A stretch of DNA of 64,000 nt from NCBI RefSeq assembly GCF_001969265.1, contig NZ_CP019304.1, positions 310,001 through 374,000 of the forward strand, written 5' to 3'. Shown piece after piece: positions 25,161 to 34,206 of this stretch; the first letter of the stretch is position 1, and each line of letters opens with the position of its first letter. Origin of the DNA: Arthrobacter sp. QXT-31. Lineage in GTDB: Bacteria; Actinomycetota; Actinomycetes; Actinomycetales; Micrococcaceae. The position numbers were made by a program, and so were the translations under genes. The notes beneath the pieces are model-generated. The model saw only the letters and a list, made by a program, of their open reading frames with translations, ran no database searches and was not told the DNA's origin.

Positions 25161-26709
25161 GGAGGCGGCCGCCGTCGAGCCTGAGCAGCCGGTGGGCATG
25201 GGCCTGGGCGAACGCGAAGTCGTGCGTCACCATTACGACGGCGGCGCCGCGGCCGGCTGCCGCTGACACGGCGGCGGTCAGCCGCGCCAGGCCGTGGGCG
25301 TCCAGGGCAACCGTGGGTTCATCGAGCGCGAGCACCGACGGTTCGCGCGCCAGGACGGTCGCCAACGCCAGCAGCCTCTGCCCGGAAGCCGGCAGCTCAT
25401 GGGGGTGGGTGCTTTCGCTGTCTTCAAGGCCAACGGCGGCCAGGGCTGACGCTGCCCGCTCCGGCGCACCCGCACCGAAGATGCGGTCCAGCCCGAACAG
25501 CACCTCCCGCAGCGCAGTCCGCTCGAACAACTGGTCATGGGGATGCTGGAACAGGAGCCCCAACCTCCGGGCCACCAGCCCGGTGGGAACACCGGCGATG
25601 GACTCGCCCGCCACCCGGATGTCACCGCGAAGCGGCCGGTGGAGTCCGTTGAGGAGCCGGAGCAGCGTGGACTTCCCGGCCCCGTTGGGCCCGGTCACGG
25701 CCACGACTTCCCCGGGCAGCACCTGCAGGTCCACGCCTTGCAGGAGCAGGCTGTCCTGCAGAAGCAGGCCGTCCTTTGACGGCGTCTTCCCGGCCCCGAA
25801 ACCGAAGGCCACATTTGCCAGTTCCAAAGCCGGAGTGCTTCCGGCGGCAGCCTCTGCAACGGCAAGCGGAACTGCTGCAGGACCGGCCGCCTCCGATTCC
25901 GGGGACGAGATGACGACGCCGGACTCAGCCAGCGCCCCTCCCTCCAGCACCCGGGCCGGCGGCCCCTCGGCCGTCACGTTCCCCTCCTTCAGGATCAGCC
26001 AGCGCTCCGCGGCGCGGGTCAGCAGGTCGGCGTGCTGGCTCAGCACCACGACGGCGGCACCCCTCGCCAGCTCCGCATGGACCAGTTGCACAACGGTCCG
26101 GATGCCGGCCTGGTCCAGGGACTCGAGCGGCTCGTCGAGCACAAGGATGCCCGGATCGTCCACCACAGCGCAGCCGACAGCCAGGCGGCGAAGCTCTCCC
26201 CCGGACAGGGTTGCGGGATCCCGCTGCAGGAGACCCTCGAGTCCGGTCCGCCGCGCAATATCGACGACGGTGCGCCGCATCTGTTCGCGCGGAACTCCGC
26301 GGTTTTCCAGGGTGAAGGCGAGCTCCTCCTCCACTGTTCCGCGAACGGCCGACAGCATGGACGCTGCATCCTGCGGCACGTAGCCGACGTGCCGTGCCCA
26401 GGCCCCGGGATCGATCCGCGGATCATCCGGCGCTCCGGTAAAGGACAGCGGACGGTCGCTGACGGGCTGCCCGGCCACCTCCAGCTGCAGGCTCCCTGCC
26501 AGGGTTCCGTCCCGCCCGCCAAGCAACCAGGCACCAAGGAGCCGCCCCAGCGTGGACTTTCCGCTGCCGGAACCGCCGAGCACTGCAGTCAGCGTGCCGG
26601 GCCCGGCAGTCACATCCACCCCATGCAGCCCCGGCACGGAAGCCCCGTGGTAGGAAAACAGGGCGATGGAGGCCACGAGCGTGGTTGCGGCAGTCCTGTC
26701 TGCAATCAT
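25150..26709 (-). CDS. ECF transporter, fused double ATP-binding protein (EcfA1-EcfA2)
   Basis: A 519-residue protein with two ABC ATPase domains. Domain 1 (about 12-230) has Walker A GGSGSGKST, signature LSGGELRRLAV and LVLDEPLESLD. Domain 2 (about 290-519) has GPNGAGKST, LALDEPTVALD, and a degenerate signature LPASGQRLLAL in place of LSGGQ, so the two ATP sites are unlikely to be equal. A linker of about 60 residues rich in Ala and Glu joins them. It overlaps ecfT by 4 nt and powers the T and S subunits upstream. Confidence 0.92.
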   Translation of the reverse strand: MIADRTAATTLVASIALFSYHGASVPGLHGVDVTAGPGTLTAVLGGSGSGKSTLGRLLGAWLLGGRDGTLAGSLQLEVAGQPVSDRPLSFTGAPDDPRIDPGAWARHVGYVPQDAASMLSAVRGTVEEELAFTLENRGVPREQMRRTVVDIARRTGLEGLLQRDPATLSGGELRRLAVGCAVVDDPGILVLDEPLESLDQAGIRTVVQLVHAELARGAAVVVLSQHADLLTRAAERWLILKEGNVTAEGPPARVLEGGALAESGVVISSPESEAAGPAAVPLAVAEAAAGSTPALELANVAFGFGAGKTPSKDGLLLQDSLLLQGVDLQVLPGEVVAVTGPNGAGKSTLLRLLNGLHRPLRGDIRVAGESIAGVPTGLVARRLGLLFQHPHDQLFERTALREVLFGLDRIFGAGAPERAASALAAVGLEDSESTHPHELPASGQRLLALATVLAREPSVLALDEPTVALDAHGLARLTAAVSAAAGRGAAVVMVTHDFAFAQAHAHRLLRLDGGRLRPC

Positions 26710-27569
26710 CCGGGCCCACCGACTGGCAGGGACAGGCCGGACAATGACAGTCCGGACAGGGACAGGTCGGACAGGGACAGGCCGGACAGGGACAGTGCAG
26801 CCAGGGATCCGGCGGACACTGATCCGGCCGAAAGCGACTCAGCGATGCGCCAAACTATGGCCGCGACCGCAACCAGGAGAGCGACAATCCTAAAGGCCGC
26901 CTGGGCGGGTGAATCGCGGACCTCCGTGTAGCTGGTCCGGGGACCTGCGCTCCTGAATCCCCTGGCATCGAGAGCCTGTGCCCTGGTGCCGGCGTCGTGG
27001 ACCAGGCCCAGTACCAGCGGGACCATCTGCAGCCGGATGGCCGCAGCCCTGCTGCCGGGTCCCCGTCCCACCACGAGCCCGCGCGACTCCTGGGCCTGGC
27101 GAACCTTCTCCAGCCGCGCCGCGACCAACGGGGCGAGCAGCAGCGTGGAGGCCATCACATAGCAGACCTGCGGCGGGACCCGGCGGGCAGCCAGCGCGGC
27201 CACGAGTTCGGGGACTCTGACACTGAAGGAAAACACCATCAAAACCAGGACGAAGGCGGCGGTACGGAGCCCCATCTCCAGCGCGAAGCTCAGCCCTTCG
27301 GCCGTGACCCGCGCCGGACCCCAGCTCGCCAGCACCGTGCGACCCTCCGGAAAGAAGAGACCGTGGATCAGCAGCAGTGAAAGCCAGAAGGGCACGACGA
27401 TGGCGGCCGCAGCCAGCAGCACACGCCGGACGGTGCCCGCAGCGGCAGCGAGCAGCACTGCACCGGCTGCCACGGCGAGTGATACCGCCCAACTGGCGGC
27501 CGCCGTCGTTATCACCAGGACGGCGGCAGCTGCCATCAGCGTGGTCAGCGGATTGAGGCGTGCGGCCAC
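26706..27569 (-). CDS. ECF transporter transmembrane protein EcfT
   Basis: A 287-residue membrane protein with five to six hydrophobic helices. The two coupling motifs of EcfT appear as QESRGLVV and LDARGFRSAG, which contact the ATPases. The C-terminus after the last helix is a repeat tail of pentapeptides (LSLSG, LSLSD) coded by 15-bp tandem units at 26729-26803. Starts 18 nt after the S-component stop and overlaps the ATPase gene. Confidence 0.9.
   Translation of the reverse strand: MAARLNPLTTLMAAAAVLVITTAAASWAVSLAVAAGAVLLAAAAGTVRRVLLAAAAIVVPFWLSLLLIHGLFFPEGRTVLASWGPARVTAEGLSFALEMGLRTAAFVLVLMVFSFSVRVPELVAALAARRVPPQVCYVMASTLLLAPLVAARLEKVRQAQESRGLVVGRGPGSRAAAIRLQMVPLVLGLVHDAGTRAQALDARGFRSAGPRTSYTEVRDSPAQAAFRIVALLVAVAAIVWRIAESLSAGSVSAGSLAALSLSGLSLSDLSLSGLSLSGLSLPVGGPG
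26729..26803 (-). repeat. 15-bp tandem repeat at the 3' end of ecfT
   Basis: Five units of GGGACAGGCCGGACA type (plus strand) starting at 26729, 26744, 26759, 26774 and 26789; units 1 and 4 are identical and the others differ by one to five bases. They end about 20 bp before the ecfT stop codon. Confidence 0.93.
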
Positions 27570-27587
27570 CTGGACGGGATTCCGGGA

Positions 27588-28409
27588 TCAGGAATTCCGC
27601 GCGGCCGGCTCCTTGCCGGCCAGGACGCGGAAGCGGCGGACGAACGGGAACTGGAACGTGGTGCGCCGGGGCAGCGCGTAGACCAGCATGGCGGCGATGG
27701 CGAAGACGATGGCCTTGTCCATGGGGTCGGAAATCAGGGCCTGCTTGGTGATGGCGGCCAGCAGGGTGTCGCCCATGGCCCGGAAGGCGCTGACGATCGC
27801 ACCGGTGCCGACGCCGGACGTGCCGCCGAAGACGAACGCGGCAATCGGTGCGGACACCACGCCGGCGATGATGCCGGTGACGAAGCCGGCAACCGGGGCC
27901 AGGTAGAACCGGCGGAACAGCCCGTAGCGCGCGGCCAGGCCGGCCAGGAAGCCGATCAGTGCAGCGCCGGCAGCGAACGGCAGTACGGTCGGGTTGAAGA
28001 ACGACCACACGATGCTGCTCAGGGCACCGGTGGCGGCGCCGGCGGCAGGGCCGGCCAGGACCGCGATGAGCACGGTGCCGATGGAGTCGAGGTAGAACGG
28101 CAGGCCGCTGGTGCCCATGAGCTGTCCAAGCACAATGTTCAGGACCAGGGCCACGGGGATGAGCACCACGGTGGAGGTGGGCAGGGTGGGCAGCACGCCG
28201 ACGATCAGCAGGAGCGCACCGAGCAGGAAGCCGCCCAGCGCGACGAGCGAGGAAACGCTGCCGAGCCCGCCCGCGATGTCTGCCGGCTGAGTCAGGACCA
28301 GGAACACGAAGGTGGCGGCGATTGAAGCGGCGCCCAGCAGTTCGAGGAGCCTGCGGCGGCGGACGGCTTTCCCGTCGGCCGGAGGAAGGGTCAGGGACGG
28401 CTGTGACAT
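27588..28409 (-). CDS. ECF transporter substrate-binding (S) component, substrate unassigned
   Basis: A 273-residue membrane protein with about eight hydrophobic segments, larger than the classic six-helix S components. The conserved stretch LPFYLDSIGTVLIAVLAGP with AAGAATGALSS and an Asn-Pro in SFFNPTVLPFAAGAALIGFLAG is typical of the COG4720-like S proteins. It heads an S-T-A operon. A nucleoside hydrolase ends 134 nt upstream on the same strand, so a nucleoside or nucleobase-like substrate is a reasonable guess. No known riboswitch was recognised in the 134-nt gap, though a TAGGAT -10-like hexamer is present there. Confidence 0.85.
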   Translation of the reverse strand: MSQPSLTLPPADGKAVRRRRLLELLGAASIAATFVFLVLTQPADIAGGLGSVSSLVALGGFLLGALLLIVGVLPTLPTSTVVLIPVALVLNIVLGQLMGTSGLPFYLDSIGTVLIAVLAGPAAGAATGALSSIVWSFFNPTVLPFAAGAALIGFLAGLAARYGLFRRFYLAPVAGFVTGIIAGVVSAPIAAFVFGGTSGVGTGAIVSAFRAMGDTLLAAITKQALISDPMDKAIVFAIAAMLVYALPRRTTFQFPFVRRFRVLAGKEPAARNS

Positions 28410-28543
28410 GGTGGATCCTTAAGCTGAAGACGGCGGGTCCCGCACCCGGGGCGTGAAGTTCCGCGTGCGCGGAAGCAGGCGCCTATGTCACCTTGGCGCG
28501 CCTACCATCCTACCGACCCCGGGACACACCCTGCTACGGCCCG

Positions 28544-29581
28544 TTAGCCTGGGGTGCGCTTCCCCACCGCGGCGGCCAGCGCGCCCACCGAGGAGATCAG
28601 TTCGGCGAAACACTGCTCGGGGTCGTTGGAGGTGACGATCCTGGCATTGGCCGGCTCTTTCCAGATGCCCCGGAAATCGGCGACTGTAGTCCCGACGAGC
28701 CGCGGCGACTGCGTCTCCACGTGCACGGTGGCGGTCCGCGCGCCGTACGGGGTGCGGCGGATGGCCGCAGCAGCGGCGAAGGCGTCGTGCATGTGCGCGA
28801 TGTAGCCCTGGTCGTAGAGCCTGTGGAACTCCATGTAGAAGCGGATGGCATCGGACAGGCACGCCACGAGCGGGTTGTCTGAGCGGCTGCGCTGCCCTTC
28901 GGGCTGGTCGGGCAGCACGAGTTCCGGTCCGGCTCCGGCGGCCTCGGAGAGCTTCTGCAGGTGCTCGGGGCGCAGTTCAATGCGTTCCGTGGTCTCGAGG
29001 GCGCACACCACCGGAAGTTTCTCCTCCGGCAGTCCGCTGTAGGCGGCAAACACTTCCGCGGCGGCGTGCGGGTCCACCGAAACGTTCCACTCCGCCGTCG
29101 GCGTCGTATTGCCCTGGTAGTTGAAGCAGCCGCCCATGATGACCAGTCCCTTGAGCAGCCTGGGAAGGTCCGGCTCCGCCCGCAGCGCCAGCGCGAAGTT
29201 GGTCAGCGGACCCGTGATCAGCCCGGTGACCTCCCCCGGACGTGCCCGGACCGTTTCCACCCACACATCCACGGCATGCCGCGGTGAGATCTCCTGCCGC
29301 GGCGGCGGGAGTTCGGCGTAGCCGATCCCCTGCGGGCCGTGGGTCTCCTCGGTGGTGACCAGCGGGATCTCCAGCGGGACTTCGGCGCCCACGGCAACTT
29401 CAGTGCCTGAGCGGCCGCAGAGCTCCAGCAGCGCGAGGTTGTTCAGCGCCACCTGGCGGGCGCCCACATTGCCGGCCGTGCACGTGATCGCCTCAATCCG
29501 GACCTCCGGCCGGGACACGAGATAGACCAGCGCGAGGGCGTCGTCGATCCCGGTGTCCACGTCCATCAGGATGGACGGCAT
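28544..29581 (-). CDS. inosine-uridine-type nucleoside hydrolase
   Basis: Cleaves the N-glycosidic bond of nucleosides to base and ribose. The 345-residue protein has the calcium site DVDTGIDD (7-14), a TCTAGNV block, ITGPLTNFALAL, GGCFNYQGNTTPTAEWNVSVDPHAA with the ribose-binding Asn/Glu region, and a late Asp in MHDAFAAAA. Base specificity cannot be read safely. Its ATG overlaps the aldo/keto reductase stop by one base (TGATG), and the ECF transporter follows, suggesting uptake plus cleavage of the same compound. Confidence 0.93.
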   Translation of the reverse strand: MPSILMDVDTGIDDALALVYLVSRPEVRIEAITCTAGNVGARQVALNNLALLELCGRSGTEVAVGAEVPLEIPLVTTEETHGPQGIGYAELPPPRQEISPRHAVDVWVETVRARPGEVTGLITGPLTNFALALRAEPDLPRLLKGLVIMGGCFNYQGNTTPTAEWNVSVDPHAAAEVFAAYSGLPEEKLPVVCALETTERIELRPEHLQKLSEAAGAGPELVLPDQPEGQRSRSDNPLVACLSDAIRFYMEFHRLYDQGYIAHMHDAFAAAAAIRRTPYGARTATVHVETQSPRLVGTTVADFRGIWKEPANARIVTSNDPEQCFAELISSVGALAAAVGKRTPG

Positions 29582-30558
29582 CAGAACAGGGCCACCTTGG
29601 GGGTCTGCGGGAAGATGGCGTCCAGTTCATCGAGTTCGGCCCGGTCCGGGACCCAGGCCACTGCCTCGGCATTTTGCCGGACCTGCTCCGGACGGGTGGC
29701 GCCGGCGATCACGCTGCTGACGGATGGCTGCGCCGCAAGCCAGGAGAAGGCCACCTGCACTTCGGTCAGGTCGCGGGCGGCTGCGAACGCGCTGAACGCC
29801 TTCAGCTGCTGCCAGTCGGCGTCGTGCACCAGGTTGGTCCGGGTGTGGCTGAGGCGGGATCCGGCGGGCGCCTGGTCCGGTGCGTACTTGCCGGTCAGGA
29901 GGCCGTTGGCCAGCGGGAAGTAGGGCAGCACGCCCAGCCCGTAGGCCTCGGCGGCCGGAGTGACCTCCTGCTCGGCCCGGCGGTCCAGGAGGTTGTAGTG
30001 GTTCTGCGCGGAGACGAACCGCGCACCGCCCCGGGCGCGGGCTACGAATTCGGCCTCAGCAATCTGCCAGCCGGCACGGTTTGAGTGGCCGATGTAGCGC
30101 GCCTTGCCGCTGCTGACGAGGTCGTTCAGCGCGTCCAGGGTCTCCTCGATCGGCGTCAGGGGGTCGGGCGTATGGAACTGGTACAGGTCGATGTAGTCGG
30201 TGCCGAGCCGCCTCAGCGAGGCCTCTGCCGCCCGGACGATGTAGCGGCGCGACCCGCGCGCGCCGAAGTCCTGGCCGTTGGCTCCGCGCATGTCCATGCC
30301 GAACTTGGTGGCCACCACCACGTCGTCGCGCCGGGACCCCAGGGCCTTGCCCAGCATCGTTTCGCTGAGGCCCGGTTCGCGGCCGTAGGTGTCCGCCACG
30401 TCGAACAAGGTCACCCCGGCGTCGAGGGCGGCATGTACGACGGCGTCCGTCCCCTCTTGCGATTCGGTCACCGTGTTTGCCCGGCCCAGGTTGTTGCAGC
30501 CGAGGCCCACGACGGAGACGGTCAGTCCGGATTTTCCAAGACGGCGGTATTCAGTCAT
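29581..30558 (-). CDS. aldo/keto reductase
   Basis: A 325-residue TIM-barrel NAD(P)H oxidoreductase with the full tetrad D53, Y58, K85 and H129 (DVADTYG, VATKFG, YQFHTPD), and IGHSN plus the C-terminal GATRPEQVRQN cofactor block. It resembles the YhdN/Tas-like group. It is the first gene of the run leading into the nucleoside hydrolase and ECF genes, but its substrate is unknown. Confidence 0.92.
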   Translation of the reverse strand: MTEYRRLGKSGLTVSVVGLGCNNLGRANTVTESQEGTDAVVHAALDAGVTLFDVADTYGREPGLSETMLGKALGSRRDDVVVATKFGMDMRGANGQDFGARGSRRYIVRAAEASLRRLGTDYIDLYQFHTPDPLTPIEETLDALNDLVSSGKARYIGHSNRAGWQIAEAEFVARARGGARFVSAQNHYNLLDRRAEQEVTPAAEAYGLGVLPYFPLANGLLTGKYAPDQAPAGSRLSHTRTNLVHDADWQQLKAFSAFAAARDLTEVQVAFSWLAAQPSVSSVIAGATRPEQVRQNAEAVAWVPDRAELDELDAIFPQTPKVALF

Positions 30559-30594
30559 GGACTCACCCTATAACGGCCCACCGGCCGGCTTGGG

Positions 30595-30662
30595 CCGAGG
30601 TCTTGCCCAGGCAGGGACGCCACTCAGGCAGAGATCCTGCTCAGGAAAAGATCCTGCTCAGG
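30595..30662. repeat. 17-bp tandem repeat starting at a stop codon
   Basis: On the minus strand, units beginning CCTGAGCAGGATCT at 30662, 30645, 30628 and 30611. Units 1 and 2 match at 15 of 17 positions, 2 and 3 at 12, and the fourth is weak. The TGA of the first unit is the stop of the gene at 30658. The 17-bp period is not a multiple of three, as expected outside coding sequence. Confidence 0.85.
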
Positions 30663-30876
30663 CAGAGGCGAACTCCAAGCCGTGCTCCTCCAGTGCATCC
30701 TGGAGCTGGGCCAGGGTCCGCGGACAGATGCCGGGCAGTGCCGCCAGCTGGCGGCGGCCAAACTGTGCCACCTGCTCGAGGGACTCCATACCGGAATGGG
30801 CGAGGATCCTGCGGTCAGGCGAGGCGAGGCCCCGCGGAAGCGGCGTGCGGCCGGGCTGGGCTGACTTCTTTGTCAT
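30658..30876 (-). CDS. small helix-hairpin-helix protein
   Basis: A 72-residue protein. Residues about 30-68 (SLEQVAQFGRRQLAALPGICPRTLAQLQDALEEHGLEF) form helix-hairpin-helix units like the DNA-binding C-terminal domain of RNA polymerase alpha and other small HhH proteins, with PGICPRTL as the hairpin. The N-terminus is basic. DNA binding is likely; the role is unknown. Its stop begins a 17-bp tandem repeat. Confidence 0.82.
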   Translation of the reverse strand: MTKKSAQPGRTPLPRGLASPDRRILAHSGMESLEQVAQFGRRQLAALPGICPRTLAQLQDALEEHGLEFASA

Positions 30877-30910
30877 GACGTTCTGCCTTCCTTGTGCTTG
30901 GACTGCTTTG

Positions 30911-30964
30911 AGGATGAAGCGGTTCTGAAGGATGAAGCGGTTTTAGAGGGTGAAGCCGGTCACC
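30911..30964. repeat. 18-bp tandem repeat spanning a stop codon
   Basis: Units at 30911, 30929 and 30947 of the AGGATGAAGCGGTTCTGA type; the first two match at 15 of 18. The TAA of the gene ending at 30943 lies inside the middle unit, so the repeat runs from the last codons into the downstream DNA. Confidence 0.85.
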
Positions 30965-31503
30965 TGCTTGGGCGAATGCTTGAGCTTGAGGGCGGAAAGG
31001 TCGCTAAACGGGGCGGCGCCGATGCTCAGCTTGGTGAAGTCCAGGTCCTCGCCGCGGATGCAGACCTTGATCGCATTCACGGCCTTGTTCACGTCCGGGC
31101 ACAGGCAGAAGATGTTGAGCTTGGCGTCGCTGAATTCCGAGCGGTCCACGATGCCCAGGCCGCGCCAGGCCAGGTGGCCGGCAAGCGCATCCTTCGCCTT
31201 TTCCTCCAGGTAACGGTCCCGGCTGGTGCCCTCCCGGGTCTTCAGCGCGTACTGGGCCACCACCCAGTACTGCTCCTCGTCCGGAATCTCGGCGTAGCCG
31301 TCCTCCGTGCAGGCCATCTCGAACGCGTCCATTAGGCGCTCGGCAGCCTCGGCGTCCGGCACGTCGGTCTCCTGGGTCTTGCTCTGGTGCCCCACGGCGC
31401 CGTGGTTCATGACGAACTGCCCGTAGTCCTCGTCGTACCAGGCTTCCCGGAACAGGAGCGTTCCTTCGTCGTCGCGCTTGTAGACCCGGATAATTCCGCT
31501 CAT
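30943..31503 (-). CDS. conserved protein of unknown function
   Basis: A 186-residue acidic soluble protein, not recognised as a named family. Sequence features: a beta-rich N-terminus ([35 protein letters not shown]) and a C-terminal block with FCLCPDVNKAVNAIKVCIRGEDLDF. The ATG at 31503 overlaps the DUF402 gene stop by 4 nt, and that gene overlaps dxs, so all three are cotranscribed. The C-terminal codons and stop are in an 18-bp repeat. Confidence 0.82.
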   Translation of the reverse strand: MSGIIRVYKRDDEGTLLFREAWYDEDYGQFVMNHGAVGHQSKTQETDVPDAEAAERLMDAFEMACTEDGYAEIPDEEQYWVVAQYALKTREGTSRDRYLEEKAKDALAGHLAWRGLGIVDRSEFSDAKLNIFCLCPDVNKAVNAIKVCIRGEDLDFTKLSIGAAPFSDLSALKLKHSPKQVTGFTL

Positions 31504-32060
31504 GCCCGTCCTCTCGTGAACCAGGTGGTGTCGGTGCCGTCGAAGGGGGCTTCCTGGCCCTTGACGGCAAGGAACAGTGCATCGCATTCCGCCTGCATGG
31601 AGCGGACCAGCGTCTCAGGGTACTCCATATGCAGCCGGTGCTCGGCGAACTCGTCCTCGTCGTCGATGAACACACCGCGCGTCACCGAGCGGATCACGTC
31701 GAGGTCCATGTCGATCACATGGAATTCCGTCACGCCGGGCTTGATCCTGCGCCACTCGTGCCCGGTGGCCAGGTCGACGTAGACGCGGAAGTCGCCCGGA
31801 CAGGTGTCGTCATAGAAGGTGACCACGTACTCGCCGGTCCGCGGAACGAGAAGCACGGCATCGGATGCCGTGTAGAAGGCGGCACCGGGCCGGGAGCAGA
31901 ACTCATTGGCCGGCTGGAAGATCCACCAGCCGTGCCGGTCCTCCCCCAGGTACCTGCCGGGCACCACCCAGTGTGCCGAGCCGTCCCATTTGCGGTTCCG
32001 GGACACCACCAGTTCGCCGGGTTGCAGAGACACAGGCTGCCGGGAATCGGGCTCCCTCAC
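31500..32060 (-). CDS. DUF402-family protein
   Basis: A 186-residue protein with the DUF402 pattern: a beta-strand-rich core with [33 protein letters not shown] and [26 protein letters not shown], whose acidic residues form the metal-dependent phosphatase-like site of characterised family members that act on nucleoside di- and triphosphates. The activity here is inferred from family. Its ATG overlaps the dxs stop by 4 nt. Confidence 0.87.
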   Translation of the reverse strand: MREPDSRQPVSLQPGELVVSRNRKWDGSAHWVVPGRYLGEDRHGWWIFQPANEFCSRPGAAFYTASDAVLLVPRTGEYVVTFYDDTCPGDFRVYVDLATGHEWRRIKPGVTEFHVIDMDLDVIRSVTRGVFIDDEDEFAEHRLHMEYPETLVRSMQAECDALFLAVKGQEAPFDGTDTTWFTRGRA

Positions 32061-34030
32061 AGTTTGGGCAGGCTTCCGGTGGTGGGGTGTTCCTGGCCGG
32101 GCAGCGGACGCGCGAACGGGACCTTGGTTCCGAGGACCTGGGCCACGACGTCATGGGTGATCTGCTGGGCGGTCAGGCCCACCCGCTCCAGCACCTGGCT
32201 CCGGCTGCCGTGGTCCAGGAATTCCACCGGCAGGCCCACCTCGTTCAGGGCGGTGTCCACACCGGCGGCGCGCATCTCCTGGCGGATCCTCGATCCGACT
32301 CCCCCGGCCCGGACGCCGTCCTCGATGCAGATGACGAGGCGGTGCCTGGCGGCCAGGGCGATGATCGACTTCCGGACCGGGAGCACCCAGCGGGGGTCGA
32401 CGACGGTGGAGCTGATGCCCTGCGCGCCCAGCCGGTTGGCGACGTTCAGGGCGAGTTCGGACATGGCGCCCACGCTGACGATCAGAACATCGTTCTCGGT
32501 GGATCCGGCGGGGCGGCGGGACAGCACGTCAACGCCGTCGTCGAGCCGTTCGATGGCCTCGACCTCGGCGCCGACCGTTCCCTTGGAATAGCGGATGACG
32601 GTGGGGGCGTCCTCGATGGCTACGGCCTCGCGGAGTTCCTCGCGCAGCCTGGTGGCGTCGCGCGGCGCGGCCAGGTGCAGGCCGGGAACGATCTGGACCA
32701 TGGCCATGTCCCACATTCCGTGGTGGCTGGCGCCGTCGGGACCGGTGACGCCGGCGCGGTCCAGGACAACGGTGACGCCCGCCTTGTGCAGGGCGACGTC
32801 CATCAGCAGCTGGTCGAAGGCCCGGTTGAGGAAGGTGGCGTAGACCGCCACCACCGGGTGGAGCCCGCCGAAAGCCATGCCCGCCGCGGAGGTGAGGGCG
32901 TGCTGTTCGGCGATGCCGACGTCGAACACGCGCTCCGGGTACCGTGCCGCGAACTTGTGCAGCCCGACCGGGATGAGCATGGCGCCGGTGATGCCGACAA
33001 TATCCTTGCGCTCGTCGGCGATGTCCGCGATTTCATCAGCGAAGACCGACGTCCACGACTTCGCGCCGCTGGCGTCGGCGGGCTCGCCCGTTTCGGGGTC
33101 GATGATTCCGACGGCGTGAAACTGGTCCGCTTCATGCGCCCGGGCCGGGGCGTACCCGTGGCCCTTCTCGGTCATGGCGTGCACAATGACCGGCCCGGCA
33201 AAATTCCTGGCCGTGGACAGGGCGTGTTCCAAAGCCTGCAGGTTGTGGCCGTCGACGGGGCCGATGTACTTCATGCCGAGGTCCTCGAACATGCCCTGCG
33301 GGGCCCACCAGTCCTTGATGCCCTTTTTCATGGCGTGCAGGCTCTTGTAGGTGAACTGGCCGACCGGTCCGCCGTTCTGGAGCCTTTTCTTCCACCAGTC
33401 CAGCGCAATTTCGTAGGCGGGGGCGGCACGCAGGGAGTCGATGGTGGGGCGCAGGGACGCCAGGTAATCGGCAAAGCCGCCGACGGTGGGGGCATAGGAG
33501 CGGCCGTTGTCATTCACGACGATCACGACACGGCGTTTTTTGTCGGCCGCGATGTTGTTGATGGCTTCCCAGGCCATGCCTCCGGTGAGGGCGCCGTCAC
33601 CGACGACGGCGACAACGTACCGGTCACCGTCTCCGGTGAGCTGACGTGCGCGGGAAATGCCGTCGGCCCAGGACAGCGAGGATGAGGCGTGGGAGCTTTC
33701 GACGATGTCGTGCTCCGACTCTGCGCGGTCAGGGTAGCCGGACAGGCCGCCCTGCTGGCGGAGGGTGCTGAAGTCGTGCCGTCCGGTCAGGAGCTTGTGA
33801 ACGTACGACTGGTGGCCGGTGTCGAAGACGATGCTGTCGCGGGGCGAATCGAAGATCCGGTGCACGGCCATGGTCAGTTCGACGACGCCGAGGTTGGGAC
33901 CCAGGTGCCCTCCCGTCTGGGAGACGTTGCCGATCAGGAATTCCCTGATCTCGGCGGCGAGCTGCGCCAGCTGCGCCGCGGACAACTTGCTCAGGTCCTG
34001 CGGATTCCGGATGGTCTCCAAGATTCCCAA
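32057..34030 (-). CDS. dxs: 1-deoxy-D-xylulose-5-phosphate synthase
   Basis: Joins pyruvate and glyceraldehyde 3-phosphate in the first step of the MEP isoprenoid pathway. The 657-residue protein has [15 protein letters not shown], the thiamine diphosphate motif [16 protein letters not shown], the catalytic Glu in [17 protein letters not shown], and the transketolase C-terminal domain. It is the first of a three-gene overlapping set with DUF402 and the 186-residue protein. Confidence 0.97.
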   Translation of the reverse strand: MGILETIRNPQDLSKLSAAQLAQLAAEIREFLIGNVSQTGGHLGPNLGVVELTMAVHRIFDSPRDSIVFDTGHQSYVHKLLTGRHDFSTLRQQGGLSGYPDRAESEHDIVESSHASSSLSWADGISRARQLTGDGDRYVVAVVGDGALTGGMAWEAINNIAADKKRRVVIVVNDNGRSYAPTVGGFADYLASLRPTIDSLRAAPAYEIALDWWKKRLQNGGPVGQFTYKSLHAMKKGIKDWWAPQGMFEDLGMKYIGPVDGHNLQALEHALSTARNFAGPVIVHAMTEKGHGYAPARAHEADQFHAVGIIDPETGEPADASGAKSWTSVFADEIADIADERKDIVGITGAMLIPVGLHKFAARYPERVFDVGIAEQHALTSAAGMAFGGLHPVVAVYATFLNRAFDQLLMDVALHKAGVTVVLDRAGVTGPDGASHHGMWDMAMVQIVPGLHLAAPRDATRLREELREAVAIEDAPTVIRYSKGTVGAEVEAIERLDDGVDVLSRRPAGSTENDVLIVSVGAMSELALNVANRLGAQGISSTVVDPRWVLPVRKSIIALAARHRLVICIEDGVRAGGVGSRIRQEMRAAGVDTALNEVGLPVEFLDHGSRSQVLERVGLTAQQITHDVVAQVLGTKVPFARPLPGQEHPTTGSLPKL

Positions 34031-34130
34031 CGGCCCCTCCTTCGGCTGGTAGACATGCCCATTAACTCTAACGCCTCCGGGCGGGTAGTCAGGCAGCGCC
34101 GGCCGTTAGGGAGTAGAGGCGAGAACGCAG

Positions 34131-34166
34131 GAAGCCCCGGCCGGTCAGCTGACCGGCCGGGGCTTC
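34131..34166 (-). terminator. hairpin terminator after acnA
   Basis: A perfect 36-nt palindrome with 18-nt arms (GAAGCCCCGGCCGGTCAG and its complement), 40 nt after the acnA stop. The T run is short (CTTC). Confidence 0.75.
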
Positions 34167-34206
34167 TCCCGCGCTGTCTGCAGGGGTTGCCCCCGGCAGG
34201 AACCCG

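Noticed and set aside
28410..28543. A vitamin riboswitch (TPP, cobalamin, preQ1) before the ECF S component
   Set aside because: No conserved core of these classes was found on either strand; only a TAGGAT hexamer and a GC-rich hairpin are present.
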